From the NCBI GenBank assembly GCA_947177035.1, contig CAMWSS010000004.1, positions 29,139-93,138 on the forward strand: a stretch of 64,000 nt of DNA. Reading direction: 5' to 3'. Source of the stretch: an uncultured Porphyromonadaceae bacterium. Its GTDB lineage: Bacteria; Bacteroidota; Bacteroidia; Bacteroidales; Muribaculaceae. Of this stretch, positions 8,747 through 17,087 are shown piece by piece (positions within the stretch are counted from its first letter, which is position 1; the number at the start of each line of letters is the position of its first letter). The notes under the pieces are model-generated. The model ran no database searches. It saw only the letters and a program-made list of their open reading frames with translations, and had not been told where the DNA came from. A program made the position numbers and the translations under genes.

Positions 8747-11646
8747 CCGGCGATGCCGATCGCCGCCTGCTGATGCGCAAGGCGTCGGCAGGATCGGGCA
8801 AAACGTATCAGCTGGCCTATAATTTCATACGCTACACGCTGGGACGGCGCACTCCGTCGGGACAGTGGCAGCTCTGTGTGGCCGACGGCGCCAACCGCCA
8901 CCGCCACATTCTTGCGATCACATTTACGAACAAGGCCACCGACGAGATGAAGCACCGCATTGTGCGTGAGCTGGCCATTCTGGCCCAGGTGCCGATGATG
9001 GAGGGTCGGCAAACGAATTATCTGAAGGATCTTGCCGATGACTTCGGCCTGTCGCTGCCGGCCGACCGCGAACTGATCCGTCGGGCCGCAAAGTCGGCTC
9101 TGTATGATCTGCTGTTTGATTATTCGGAGTTCAATGTGAGCACTATTGACGCTTTTTTTCAGTCGGTGCTCCGATCGTTTGCGTTCGAGGCTGACCTGTC
9201 GGGCAACTATGACGTGACTCTCGACAGCGAGTCGCTCTTTGAAAGCGGCATTTCCGAAACTCTGAAGCAGGTTGTCGAACAGAAGTCGCAGCGCGGTCTG
9301 ATGTCGTGGCTGCAAAGTTTCATGGAGTTGCAGCTGCGTCTGGGCAATTCGTTCAACCTGCTTCACCGTCAGGGCGAAGTGCGTAAAAATCTGCGTCTTT
9401 TCATGGAGAGCCTGACCGACGAGCATTACATGCGTCATGCGGCTGAAATCGACGGCTTTCTGGCGCGTAGCACTCCTGGCGCGCCCAATCCGGTGATCCT
9501 GCTGCAACAGGCCGTTGTGGCACGCAGGGATGCTCTGGTGGCGGAGATGACGGCGCTGGCGTCAGATCTGTGTGCCGATTTCAACCTGAACGAAAAAGAC
9601 GGGTATAAGGCAGTGGGGCTTAAAAGCACATTTGCGAGTCTGGTGAAAAAGATCAGCTCCGGCTCTCTGCCCGGACTCACCGAAAGTTCGGCCAAGGCAT
9701 TGAGCGACGTCGATTATTGCTTCACTCTGAAGGCCACTCCCGATGCCGCTCTGGTTTCCGGCATGGCCCGGTTGCTGGAGGGGATGATGATGACCGGAAC
9801 TCTCGACGAGATCCTGAGGCAGATCCACAGTTTCGGCCTGTTTGACGCAATCAACACCAACATCAACAGGATCAAGGCCGACACAAACACCATTCTGCTT
9901 TCAGACACGAACACTCTGTTGCGCCGCATCATCAAGGATTCGCCGTCGCCGTTCATCTATGAGCGCACCGGCATGAAACTGCATCATTTTCTGGTCGATG
10001 AGTTTCAAGACACTTCCAGGCTGCAGTGGGAGAATCTGCGTCCGCTGCTTATCGAGAGTCTCGGGTCGGGCTATGACAATCTGATCATCGGCGATGTCAA
10101 GCAGTGCATCTATCGTTTCCGCAATTCCGATCCGATGCTGCTTGGCCATGAGCTTGAAAACGACTCTGAGATCAGTGGCCACATAGCTCTTGATTCCAAC
10201 AATGTCAACTATCGCAGCGCCAGAGAGATCGTTGAGTTCAACTATGACCTGTTCTCGTGGCTGGGCCAGGCCACAGGCAATGCTCCTGTCTATGAGCCTG
10301 AGAGCAAGGATGCCGTCAGGCGCGACGCTCCGCGCGGCTATGTCAGCGTCAGGGCGCTGCCGCCGGAGTCGTTTGTAGCCGATGCCAAAGAGAGGATGCT
10401 GGCCGAGATGTTGCGCCAGCTCGACCCGGAACGAGGCAACTACAGGCCGCGCGACATAGCCGTGCTTGTACGGACAAACAATGAGGCATCGGAGATTATC
10501 GATTATCTGACCGAACAGTTTGCAAGTCGCGAAATGCCGGTCAGGGTCGTGGGCGACGACTCTTTGCTGCTTGTCTCGTCGCAGGCGGTGCGCCGGGTCA
10601 TTGCCGAGTTGCGCCGTTACGACACTCTTCCCGTGGCCACTTCGGTGAAGGAGAATTCCTATACGCGCGTGAGTCCCGATCAGCTCGAATGGTTTGCCGC
10701 TGAATTCGACTCACGCCGGCGCGACAATCCGTCGGATGCCGATCCGTTTCAGACTCTGACCGGGCTGATCGGCGAGTTTGACCGTCTGCTTGACGAAAAT
10801 CCTGATGCGCTCACCGGAGATCATCGCGCCGGTTCTGCCACTTCGCTCATTTCGCTGGTGAACTCGCTGACGGGTCTTCTGCCCGACGATCTCCGCCGGC
10901 ACGACAGCGCCTATATTTACGCGCTTATGGATCTGGTGGTGGACTATTGCCGCAGCGGAATCGCATCGGTGCACGGATTTCTTGACTGGTGGGACCGACG
11001 TGGCGTCAAATGCTGCATCAGCGCCTCTCCGTCCAACGATGCGATCAGCGTGATGACGGTCCACAAGTCAAAAGGGCTGGAATTCGACTGTGTGCATGTG
11101 CCGGTCTTGAACGGCAATCTCGGCAAGGAGATCTCGCTCCGGTGGTATGACTGCGGGGAAGGGGACGACAACGTGTTCAGGCGTCTGGGCATAGATGACA
11201 ATGTGGCGGTGCCGCGCTATTTCCCGGTGAAGTCCAACAAGAATTTGGCCTATACGATGTTTGCCAGCGAATATGAAACGCTGTTGGCCGACAGCCGGCT
11301 CGATGAGCTGAATGCCGTCTATGTGGCATTTACACGCCCTGTGCGTGAGCTGATTGTGAGTGTGAAAGGCATAAAGGTCTCCACCGATAAGAAATCCGCC
11401 AGGCAGCCGGATCCGTTCAACATCGGTAATCTGCTGGCCGGTGCGCTCGGCTGTCGCAGTGATTTAATTGACGGATCATGGGAATATCATCTTGGGGAAC
11501 CGTCGCGGCGCATTGCCTCGTCTGGTGGCGGAAGTTCGGCGCAACCTGATCGTCCGCAGGCCGTCGAGATGCCGTGTTATGAAGTTTCCGACGGAATACT
11601 GTCGCGCATCGATGCCTACATTACGGATTCTCTGTTTGCGGAGTGA
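8743..11646 (+). CDS. UvrD/AddA-type helicase without recognisable nuclease domain
   Basis: A 967-residue superfamily-1A helicase. Visible motifs: Walker A ASAGSGKTYQLA (about residues 14-25), motif Ia ITFTNKATDEMK, motif II VDEFQDTSRLQWE, motif III GDVKQCIYRFRNSD, motif V MTVHKSKGLEFD and motif VI YVAFTRPVRELIV. These are typical of AddA/RecB-like recombination helicases. Related Bacteroidetes proteins usually continue well beyond motif VI into a RecB-like nuclease domain; here only about 95 residues follow and none resembles the nuclease core. An AddB partner is not adjacent. The frame past the stop shows no nuclease-like continuation, so a simple frameshift is not apparent. Its likely role is DNA unwinding in repair. 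Confidence 0.85.
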   Translation: MTGDADRRLLMRKASAGSGKTYQLAYNFIRYTLGRRTPSGQWQLCVADGANRHRHILAITFTNKATDEMKHRIVRELAILAQVPMMEGRQTNYLKDLADDFGLSLPADRELIRRAAKSALYDLLFDYSEFNVSTIDAFFQSVLRSFAFEADLSGNYDVTLDSESLFESGISETLKQVVEQKSQRGLMSWLQSFMELQLRLGNSFNLLHRQGEVRKNLRLFMESLTDEHYMRHAAEIDGFLARSTPGAPNPVILLQQAVVARRDALVAEMTALASDLCADFNLNEKDGYKAVGLKSTFASLVKKISSGSLPGLTESSAKALSDVDYCFTLKATPDAALVSGMARLLEGMMMTGTLDEILRQIHSFGLFDAINTNINRIKADTNTILLSDTNTLLRRIIKDSPSPFIYERTGMKLHHFLVDEFQDTSRLQWENLRPLLIESLGSGYDNLIIGDVKQCIYRFRNSDPMLLGHELENDSEISGHIALDSNNVNYRSAREIVEFNYDLFSWLGQATGNAPVYEPESKDAVRRDAPRGYVSVRALPPESFVADAKERMLAEMLRQLDPERGNYRPRDIAVLVRTNNEASEIIDYLTEQFASREMPVRVVGDDSLLLVSSQAVRRVIAELRRYDTLPVATSVKENSYTRVSPDQLEWFAAEFDSRRRDNPSDADPFQTLTGLIGEFDRLLDENPDALTGDHRAGSATSLISLVNSLTGLLPDDLRRHDSAYIYALMDLVVDYCRSGIASVHGFLDWWDRRGVKCCISASPSNDAISVMTVHKSKGLEFDCVHVPVLNGNLGKEISLRWYDCGEGDDNVFRRLGIDDNVAVPRYFPVKSNKNLAYTMFASEYETLLADSRLDELNAVYVAFTRPVRELIVSVKGIKVSTDKKSARQPDPFNIGNLLAGALGCRSDLIDGSWEYHLGEPSRRIASSGGGSSAQPDRPQAVEMPCYEVSDGILSRIDAYITDSLFAE

Positions 11647-11665
11647 ACCGTAGGCTGAGCAGGGG

Positions 11666-11698
11666 TGTTGGAATAGAGAATGCACATTATTTCCAACA
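11666..11698 (+). promoter_or_regulatory. Inverted repeat abutting the second porin start codon
   Basis: TGTTGGAA (11666-11673) and TTCCAACA (11691-11698) form a perfect 8-bp inverted repeat with a 17-base loop. The right arm ends 3 bases before the porin ATG at 11702. The position parallels the repeat at 1894-1938, though the sequence differs. Confidence 0.45.
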
Positions 11699-11701
11699 AC
11701 C

Positions 11702-13018
11702 ATGCTTTGCGTTTCAACTTTTTCAATATTCTCAGGCCGGAGGCTCGCTGCCGCCGCGTCTGTGGCTGCCGTGTCGGTTTTCGGTGGCCTTAGTGTGAAA
11801 AGCCAGACTTCAAACATGATTCCGGAGCGGGCGATTGTGCTCACCGGCGATGTGTCGGCGGTTCACGACGGCGTTGTGGCCGTGCTGTACAACAATCCCG
11901 AGTTTGAGTTTCACGATCCGTCAGATCCCCGGTTTCTGTTTCTTGACAGGAAGGGGACTATCGCTCTCGGCATTGGCGGATATGTGTACGCCTCCGTCAG
12001 CTGTGACTTCAAAGGCAGTATAGACGGGCCGCAGTTTGTGACGTATGACATTCCGGTGCCGGCTGATCCGGCGCGCCGCAGCGGGCTTCAGTTTGATGCG
12101 TCGCATTCGACGGTGTTTCTGCAGCTTGCCGGCCATTCCGACCGCCTGGGCACTTATTCGGCCTATGTCCAGACCAATTTTTCAGGTGGCAAAGGTGGGA
12201 GTCATGACCTGCGCCTGAAGCAGGCCTATGTCACTGTCGGCAATGTAACCGTCGGTCTTGCCCGCAGCACTTTTGTCGACCCGGCGGCTCCGCCTGATCT
12301 TGACACCCAGGGCCCTGGCGCAAGGTTGTCGCGCAAAAACATATTGGTGCGCTATTCAGTCGGGTTGGGCCGCGACTGGCAGATCGGCGTCGGCGCCGAG
12401 AGTCCGGCGTCGGCAAGCTATACCGTGGCCGACGGCCGCAACCGTCCGATCACGCAGCGTGTGCCTGATTTTCCGGCCTATGTGCAGTATGGATGGGGAG
12501 GTCAGTCACACTTGCGCCTGTCGGGCATGGTGCGCACTCTCAGCTACCGCGATCTGGTGTCGGGCACCAACAGATACGCCACAGGATGGGGTGTGCAGCT
12601 GAGTGGTCAGGCAGAGATCGGCCGGAGCGTGATGTGTTATTATGAAGCGTATTATGGTCGTGGCATAGCGTCGTATGTGAACGATCTTGAAGGTAACGGT
12701 TATGATCTGGTCAGCCGCGGGGGAGATTCCGGACGCATGAAGGCCCCGGGAGTTTCGGGCCTTGCCGGCGGTCTGAAATGGGATTTCTGCAAACGCGCGT
12801 ATGCGTCGGCCTCATACGGTCTGCTGAAGCTTTACGGCGGGGAAACTGCCGGAGCCGATGCATTCGGCCGATCGTCATATTTAGACTGCAATCTGGTCTA
12901 TACTATTTTCCCCGACTGTCAGCTCGGAGTCGAGTATATTTTCGGCAACCGCTTCAATCAGAACGGCCGTCATTCAAAGGCAAACCGCCTGATGGCAGCA
13001 ATAAAATATTCATTCTGA
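11702..13018 (+). CDS. DcaP-like outer-membrane porin (paralogue)
   Basis: A 438-residue outer-membrane channel. The signal region is residues 1-34 (SGRRLAAAASVAAVSVFGG). The mature start DPSDPRFLFLDRKGTIALGI is followed by LKQAYVTVGNVTVGLARSTF, DTQGPGARLSRKN and FPAYVQYGWGG, all aligned with the protein at 1940. The C-terminal strand ends in Phe (AAIKYSF). The best-conserved blocks between the two are the N-terminal strand, the TVG-x-A strand and QxGWG. It begins 55 bases after the helicase stop. Substrate is unknown. Confidence 0.82.
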   Translation: MLCVSTFSIFSGRRLAAAASVAAVSVFGGLSVKSQTSNMIPERAIVLTGDVSAVHDGVVAVLYNNPEFEFHDPSDPRFLFLDRKGTIALGIGGYVYASVSCDFKGSIDGPQFVTYDIPVPADPARRSGLQFDASHSTVFLQLAGHSDRLGTYSAYVQTNFSGGKGGSHDLRLKQAYVTVGNVTVGLARSTFVDPAAPPDLDTQGPGARLSRKNILVRYSVGLGRDWQIGVGAESPASASYTVADGRNRPITQRVPDFPAYVQYGWGGQSHLRLSGMVRTLSYRDLVSGTNRYATGWGVQLSGQAEIGRSVMCYYEAYYGRGIASYVNDLEGNGYDLVSRGGDSGRMKAPGVSGLAGGLKWDFCKRAYASASYGLLKLYGGETAGADAFGRSSYLDCNLVYTIFPDCQLGVEYIFGNRFNQNGRHSKANRLMAAIKYSF

Positions 13019-13040
13019 GCATGCCTTCTGAAGGCTATTG

Positions 13041-13076
13041 ACCGATTGCACATTTTCGAATAAAGTGTGCGATTGG
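13041..13076 (+). terminator. Possible terminator hairpin after second porin
   Basis: The arms 13041-13055 (ACCGATTGCACATTT) and 13062-13076 pair almost fully, with two G-U pairs, around a short loop. Downstream is AT-rich but not a clean T run. Confidence 0.45.
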
Positions 13077-13117
13077 TTAATATATTGTTAAAATGGAGGG
13101 ATTTCAAAAATTTGTTT

Positions 13118-13125
13118 TAATTTTG
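13118..13125 (+). promoter_or_regulatory. -7 element for oxidoreductase operon
   Basis: TAATTTTG matches TAnnTTTG and lies 35 bases before the ferredoxin subunit ATG. No good TTTG lies at the expected distance upstream, so the -33 half is weak. Confidence 0.5.
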
Positions 13126-13160
13126 CAAAAAATCAAATACCTACCAATAATTATCATAGA

Positions 13161-13397
13161 ATGGCTAAAATATTCGGTGCAGTGGAGATTGACTCGAACC
13201 GTTGCAAGGGTTGTGACCTGTGCGTGGCGGCGTGTCCCACATCAGTTTTGTCGCTTCAGCCCAAAGAGGTGAACGATCGTGGCTATCACTTTGCTTACAC
13301 AGTCAATCCCGACGCCTGTATAGGTTGCGGCTCATGTGCCGCTGTGTGTCCTGACGCGTGCATTGAAGTTTATCGTCTGGTGGATAAAAACGCTTAA
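13161..13397 (+). CDS. korD: 2-oxoacid:ferredoxin oxidoreductase, delta (4Fe-4S) subunit
   Basis: A 78-residue ferredoxin with two 4Fe-4S motifs, CKGCDLCVAACP and CIGCGSCAAVCP. It is the electron-transfer subunit of an oxygen-sensitive 2-oxoacid oxidoreductase and passes electrons from the thiamine-diphosphate enzyme to free ferredoxin. It opens a tight cluster with the alpha, beta and gamma subunits downstream. The substrate class (2-oxoglutarate or branched-chain 2-oxoacids) cannot be fixed from sequence, and annotators use both kor and vor names. Confidence 0.9.
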   Translation: MAKIFGAVEIDSNRCKGCDLCVAACPTSVLSLQPKEVNDRGYHFAYTVNPDACIGCGSCAAVCPDACIEVYRLVDKNA

Positions 13398-13409
13398 AAT
13401 TCAGACAAC

Positions 13410-14504
13410 ATGGAAGAAGACGTAAAACTGATGAAGGGTAACGAGGCGTTGGCTCACGCGGCTGTGCGCTATGGAGCCGACGGTTATTTCGGCTACCCGA
13501 TCACTCCCCAGTCGGAAGTGTTGGAAACTCTTGAAGAACTGATGCCGTGGGAAACTACCGGCATGACAGTGTTGCAGGCCGAGAGTGAGGTGGCCGCCAT
13601 CAATATGGTCTATGGCGGAGCTTCGTGCGGACGCGCGGTTATGACATCCTCATCCTCTCCGGGCGTCAGCCTGAAGATGGAAGGCATAAGCTATATCGCA
13701 GCCGGCGAACTTCCGGCTCTGATTGTCAACGTGATGCGCGGCGGTCCCGGCCTTGGCACCATACAGCCGTCGCAGGCTGACTATTTTCAGGCGACAAAAG
13801 GCGGCGGCCATGGCGACTATCATCTGATTGTGCTGGCTCCGAATTCCGTGCAGGAAATGGCCGATTTTGTGGGCCTCGGTTTTGATCTGGCGTTCAAATA
13901 CCGCACTCCGGCCATGATCCTGGCCGACGGTGTTGTTGGCCAGATGATGGAGAAAGTGGTGCTTCCGCCCGTGCGCCCGCGCCGCACCCAGGCCGAGATT
14001 ATCGAACAGTGCCCGTGGGCCGTTACCGGCAAACGCGGCCGCGGTCACCGCAACGTTTCGACCACCCTCGAACTTCAGTCGAACGAAATGGAGAAAAACA
14101 ACATCCGCCTGCGTCAGACCTATGATCTGATCGAAGCGAACGAAACGCGGTCGGAGGAGTTTATGACTGAAGATGCCGAATACCTGATTGTGGCCTTCGG
14201 CTGCACGTCGCGCATATGCCGCAAGGCCATCGAGGACGCGCGTGCACAAGGCATCAAGGTCGGTCTGTTGCGTCCGATCACGCTGTGGCCCTTCCCGAAA
14301 GAGGCCGTGTGTCGTCTCTCAAAACAGGTGAAAGGCATTCTTGTGGCTGAGCTTAACAACGGTCAGATGATCGAAGACGTGCGCCTGTCGCTCAGTGTCG
14401 GATCATCCGTTCCGGTCTGCCACTTCGGTCGCACCGGCGGCATCGTGCCCAATCCGCAGGAAGTGATCGACTCCCTGCTCTCTAATTTCCCACAATCCAA
14501 ATAA
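13410..14504 (+). CDS. korA: 2-oxoacid:ferredoxin oxidoreductase, alpha subunit (KorA/VorB)
   Basis: A 364-residue subunit. Recognisable features are the N-terminal MKGNEALAHAAVRYGADGYF and YPITPQSEVLE, the AESEVAAINMVYGGASCGRA stretch and the GPGLGTIQPSQADYFQATKG segment, all typical of the pyrimidine-binding alpha chain. The C-terminal half is the transketolase-C-like domain (IVAFGCTSRI, then VGLLRPITLWPFP). The enzyme oxidatively decarboxylates a 2-oxoacid to its acyl-CoA and reduces ferredoxin. Gaps to its neighbours are 12 bases (delta) and 16 bases (beta), consistent with one transcript. Confidence 0.92.
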   Translation: MEEDVKLMKGNEALAHAAVRYGADGYFGYPITPQSEVLETLEELMPWETTGMTVLQAESEVAAINMVYGGASCGRAVMTSSSSPGVSLKMEGISYIAAGELPALIVNVMRGGPGLGTIQPSQADYFQATKGGGHGDYHLIVLAPNSVQEMADFVGLGFDLAFKYRTPAMILADGVVGQMMEKVVLPPVRPRRTQAEIIEQCPWAVTGKRGRGHRNVSTTLELQSNEMEKNNIRLRQTYDLIEANETRSEEFMTEDAEYLIVAFGCTSRICRKAIEDARAQGIKVGLLRPITLWPFPKEAVCRLSKQVKGILVAELNNGQMIEDVRLSLSVGSSVPVCHFGRTGGIVPNPQEVIDSLLSNFPQSK

Positions 14505-14520
14505 TCCACAGTCTGAGCAT

Positions 14521-15294
14521 ATGACCAGAGAAGATATAATCAAAGACGAGAACAAGGTCTACAGCCGCCCGCGGCTGCTTCTTGACGCCACCATGCACTA
14601 TTGCCCGGGATGTTCACACGGAGTGGTGCACAAGCTGGTGGCTGAAGTGCTTGAAGAACTCGGCATGGAGGATACCGCCATCGGCGTGGCGCCGGTTGGC
14701 TGTGCGGTATTCGCCTATAATTACATTGACATAGACTGGATCGAGGCCGCCCATGGACGCGCTCCTGCCGTGGCCACCGCCGTCAGCCGTCTGCAGCCCG
14801 ACAATGTGGTGTTCACTTATCAGGGCGACGGCGACCTGGCCGCAATCGGCACCGCCGAAACCATCCATGCATGCACCCGTGGCGAGAACATCATGATCAT
14901 ATTCATCAACAACGGCATCTATGGCATGACAGGCGGACAGATGGCTCCGACTACCCTCGAGGGCATGAAGACGTCGACCACGCCATACGGACGTCGCGCC
15001 GACATCAATGGCTTTCCGGTGAAGATCAGCGATATCGCGGCTATGCTCGACGGAACTTGCTATGTGACGCGTCAGGCCGTACACACCCCTGCCGCAGTGC
15101 GCTCAGCACGCAAGGCCATCCGTCAGGCGCTTATCAACACCCGCGAGAAACGCGGCACCTCGTTTGTTGAAATCGTGTCCACCTGCTCGAGCGGCTGGAA
15201 GCTTAGTCCGGTCAAGGCAAACAAGTGGATGGAAGAGAATATGTTTGCCAAGTATCCTCTTGGCGATATCAAGAACACAGAAGTAAAGAAATGA
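14521..15294 (+). CDS. korB: 2-oxoacid:ferredoxin oxidoreductase, beta (TPP-binding) subunit
   Basis: A 257-residue thiamine-diphosphate-binding chain. It shows the conserved YCPGCSHG motif near the N-terminus, AHGRAPAVATAVSRLQPD, and the TPP motif from GDGDLAAIGTAE to FINNGIYGMTGGQMAPTT. It holds the cofactor and proximal catalytic site and pairs with the alpha chain. Its stop overlaps the gamma subunit ATG by 4 bases. The length is normal for KorB; fused forms are longer. Confidence 0.92.
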   Translation: MTREDIIKDENKVYSRPRLLLDATMHYCPGCSHGVVHKLVAEVLEELGMEDTAIGVAPVGCAVFAYNYIDIDWIEAAHGRAPAVATAVSRLQPDNVVFTYQGDGDLAAIGTAETIHACTRGENIMIIFINNGIYGMTGGQMAPTTLEGMKTSTTPYGRRADINGFPVKISDIAAMLDGTCYVTRQAVHTPAAVRSARKAIRQALINTREKRGTSFVEIVSTCSSGWKLSPVKANKWMEENMFAKYPLGDIKNTEVKK

Positions 15295-15830
15295 AACACG
15301 AAATCATAATTGCCGGATTTGGCGGACAGGGTGTCCTTTCGATGGGCAAGATTCTGGCTTATGCCGGTCTGCTTGACGGACTGGAAGTGACCTGGATGCC
15401 GAGCTATGGACCGGAGCAGCGCGGAGGCACGGCCAATGTGACTGTGATTCTGAGCGACAGTGCAATCAGTTCGCCGGTGCTTGACACTTTTGACATCGCT
15501 GTTATTCTCAATCAGCAGAGTCTTGACAAATTCGAGAGCCACGTCAAGCCAGGCGGCCTGCTCATCTATGACCCTTATGGCATACACCGCAAGCCGGAGC
15601 GCAGTGACATAAACTGTGTGCCGATCAATGCTACTGAAGCATCGGTCGAGATGGGCAATGCAAAAGCATATAATATGATTCTGCTCGGCGCGCTGTTGCG
15701 TCTTTGCCCGATGGTCAGCCCGGACACTGTGATTGCCGGCCTGAAAAAGACGTTGCCCGAGCGTCATCATCACCTCATTCCCATGAACCGCCAGGCTATT
15801 GACCGTGGCGCTGAAATCGCCGGGTTATGA
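15291..15830 (+). CDS. korC: 2-oxoacid:ferredoxin oxidoreductase, gamma subunit
   Basis: A 179-residue subunit starting at ATG 15291 (MKHEIIIAGFGGQGVLSMGK). The upstream in-frame extension belongs to the beta coding region and is not used. The motifs IIAGFGGQGV and PSYGPEQRGGTANVTV are diagnostic of the gamma domain, which binds CoA. It is coupled by ATGA overlaps to both korB upstream and the unknown 125-residue gene downstream. Confidence 0.92.
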   Translation: MKHEIIIAGFGGQGVLSMGKILAYAGLLDGLEVTWMPSYGPEQRGGTANVTVILSDSAISSPVLDTFDIAVILNQQSLDKFESHVKPGGLLIYDPYGIHRKPERSDINCVPINATEASVEMGNAKAYNMILLGALLRLCPMVSPDTVIAGLKKTLPERHHHLIPMNRQAIDRGAEIAGL

Positions 15831-16204
15831 CAGAAGCCGACAAGAAGAAGCTGACATCCGACCCCGACGGCCTGCTCACTTATGAGTACATAGCAAATCA
15901 TATCGGCCAGCCTGAAATGGATATTGAATGGCTTACCGACAATATGATACGGGTGGACCTGAAAGGCCAGTTCACGGCCAGCACCGCCAGATACCTCAAT
16001 GCGATCGATCCGGTCGGCATGGCCCCGCAGATCGGGCGCCTGATCGCTGCGACAATCGACAAGGACCGCGAGCACGCGTATCTTCCGGCGCTGATCAAAG
16101 GGATCTATGGCGAGGATTACCATGAACGTGCGGCGACTCTGGCGGCGTCTGACGATAACTTCCGCCGGATCTACAAGCGGCTATATCCTATGCACATAAT
16201 ATAA
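15827..16204 (+). CDS. Unknown 125-residue protein coupled to korC
   Basis: Not recognised. It begins inside korC (ATGA overlap, 15827-15830). It has no signal peptide and no membrane segment. The visible features are a charged N-terminus (MTEADKKKLTSDPDGLLTYE), a repeating hydrophobic/charged pattern suggesting a small helical domain (IGRLIAATIDKD, then LPALIKGIYGEDYHERA), and a basic-aromatic end (YKRLYPMHII). The overlap with korC implies co-translation, so an accessory or assembly role in the oxidoreductase is possible but unproven. It is followed after 10 bases by the lipoprotein isomerase. Confidence 0.7.
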   Translation: MTEADKKKLTSDPDGLLTYEYIANHIGQPEMDIEWLTDNMIRVDLKGQFTASTARYLNAIDPVGMAPQIGRLIAATIDKDREHAYLPALIKGIYGEDYHERAATLAASDDNFRRIYKRLYPMHII

Positions 16205-16214
16205 AATCCGATTT

Positions 16215-17087
16215 ATGAAAAAATTATTGTTTGCTCTGATGCCGTTGCTGGCTCTCTGGAGCTGCGGGGCTAAGACCGACGCAAAAAACACTACTGAAAA
16301 TTCTGATATGACAGATTCCAACACAGAGGCCGTTACCGGCGAATCGACGGCCGTTGCCGCCGAAAATGATTCAGTGAAAGTCCTGGTCAAGACGACTGAG
16401 GGCGACTTTGAGGTGCTGCTTTATGGCGACACTCCGTTGCATCGCGACAACTTCGTCAAACTCGCCAGATCGGGCTATTATGACGGCACTCTGTTTCACC
16501 GTGTGATCAACGAATTCATGGTGCAGGCCGGTGATCCGGACTCACGGAGCGCACGCCCCGGACAGCAGCTCGGCAGCGGCGGTCCCGGCTATCAGATTCC
16601 TGCGGAATTCGTATATCCCAAGCGATTCCACAAGGCAGGCGCGCTTGCCGCCGCACGCACCGGCGATCAGATGAACCCCGAGCGCAAATCTTCCGGCTCG
16701 CAGTTTTATGTTGTGACCGGCAAGGTGTATAGCTCGGCCGAGCTTGACCAGATGGAGAAGCAGATGATGCAACAGCAGTTTTATTCCCTGGCCGGACAGC
16801 GCCGCGCTGAAATCACACAGATGCAGCAGAACGGCGACACTGCCGGTCTGGAAGCACTGCAGAACGAGCTGATTCAGCAGGCCACGGAGCTTGCCCGCTT
16901 CACACCCGCTCAGCGTGAGGTCTACACCACGGTCGGCGGAACTCCGTTTCTGGATGCACAGTACACCGTGTTTGGCGAAGTCATTTCCGGAATGGACGTC
17001 GTGAAGAAGATTGAAAAGGTGGAGACCGCTCCCGGCGACCGCCCTGTCAACGATGTGAAGATCATTTCCATGACGGTGGAAGAATGA
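16215..17087 (+). CDS. Lipoprotein cyclophilin-type peptidyl-prolyl isomerase
   Basis: A 290-residue periplasmic or outer-membrane-anchored foldase. The signal peptide ends in a lipobox (LWSC, Cys17), followed by an acidic/Thr-rich linker to about residue 50. The cyclophilin core carries VKTTEGDFEVLLYGDTPLHR, FHRVINEFMVQAGD and SSGSQFYVVTGK. Between the core halves (about residues 180-240) is a Gln/Glu-rich helical insertion (QMEKQMMQQQFY, then AGLEALQNELIQQATELA). The core then resumes with FLDAQYTVFGEVISGMDVV. The insertion makes it longer than a minimal cyclophilin (about 165 residues). Its stop overlaps the next gene's ATG. Confidence 0.9.
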   Translation: MKKLLFALMPLLALWSCGAKTDAKNTTENSDMTDSNTEAVTGESTAVAAENDSVKVLVKTTEGDFEVLLYGDTPLHRDNFVKLARSGYYDGTLFHRVINEFMVQAGDPDSRSARPGQQLGSGGPGYQIPAEFVYPKRFHKAGALAAARTGDQMNPERKSSGSQFYVVTGKVYSSAELDQMEKQMMQQQFYSLAGQRRAEITQMQQNGDTAGLEALQNELIQQATELARFTPAQREVYTTVGGTPFLDAQYTVFGEVISGMDVVKKIEKVETAPGDRPVNDVKIISMTVEE

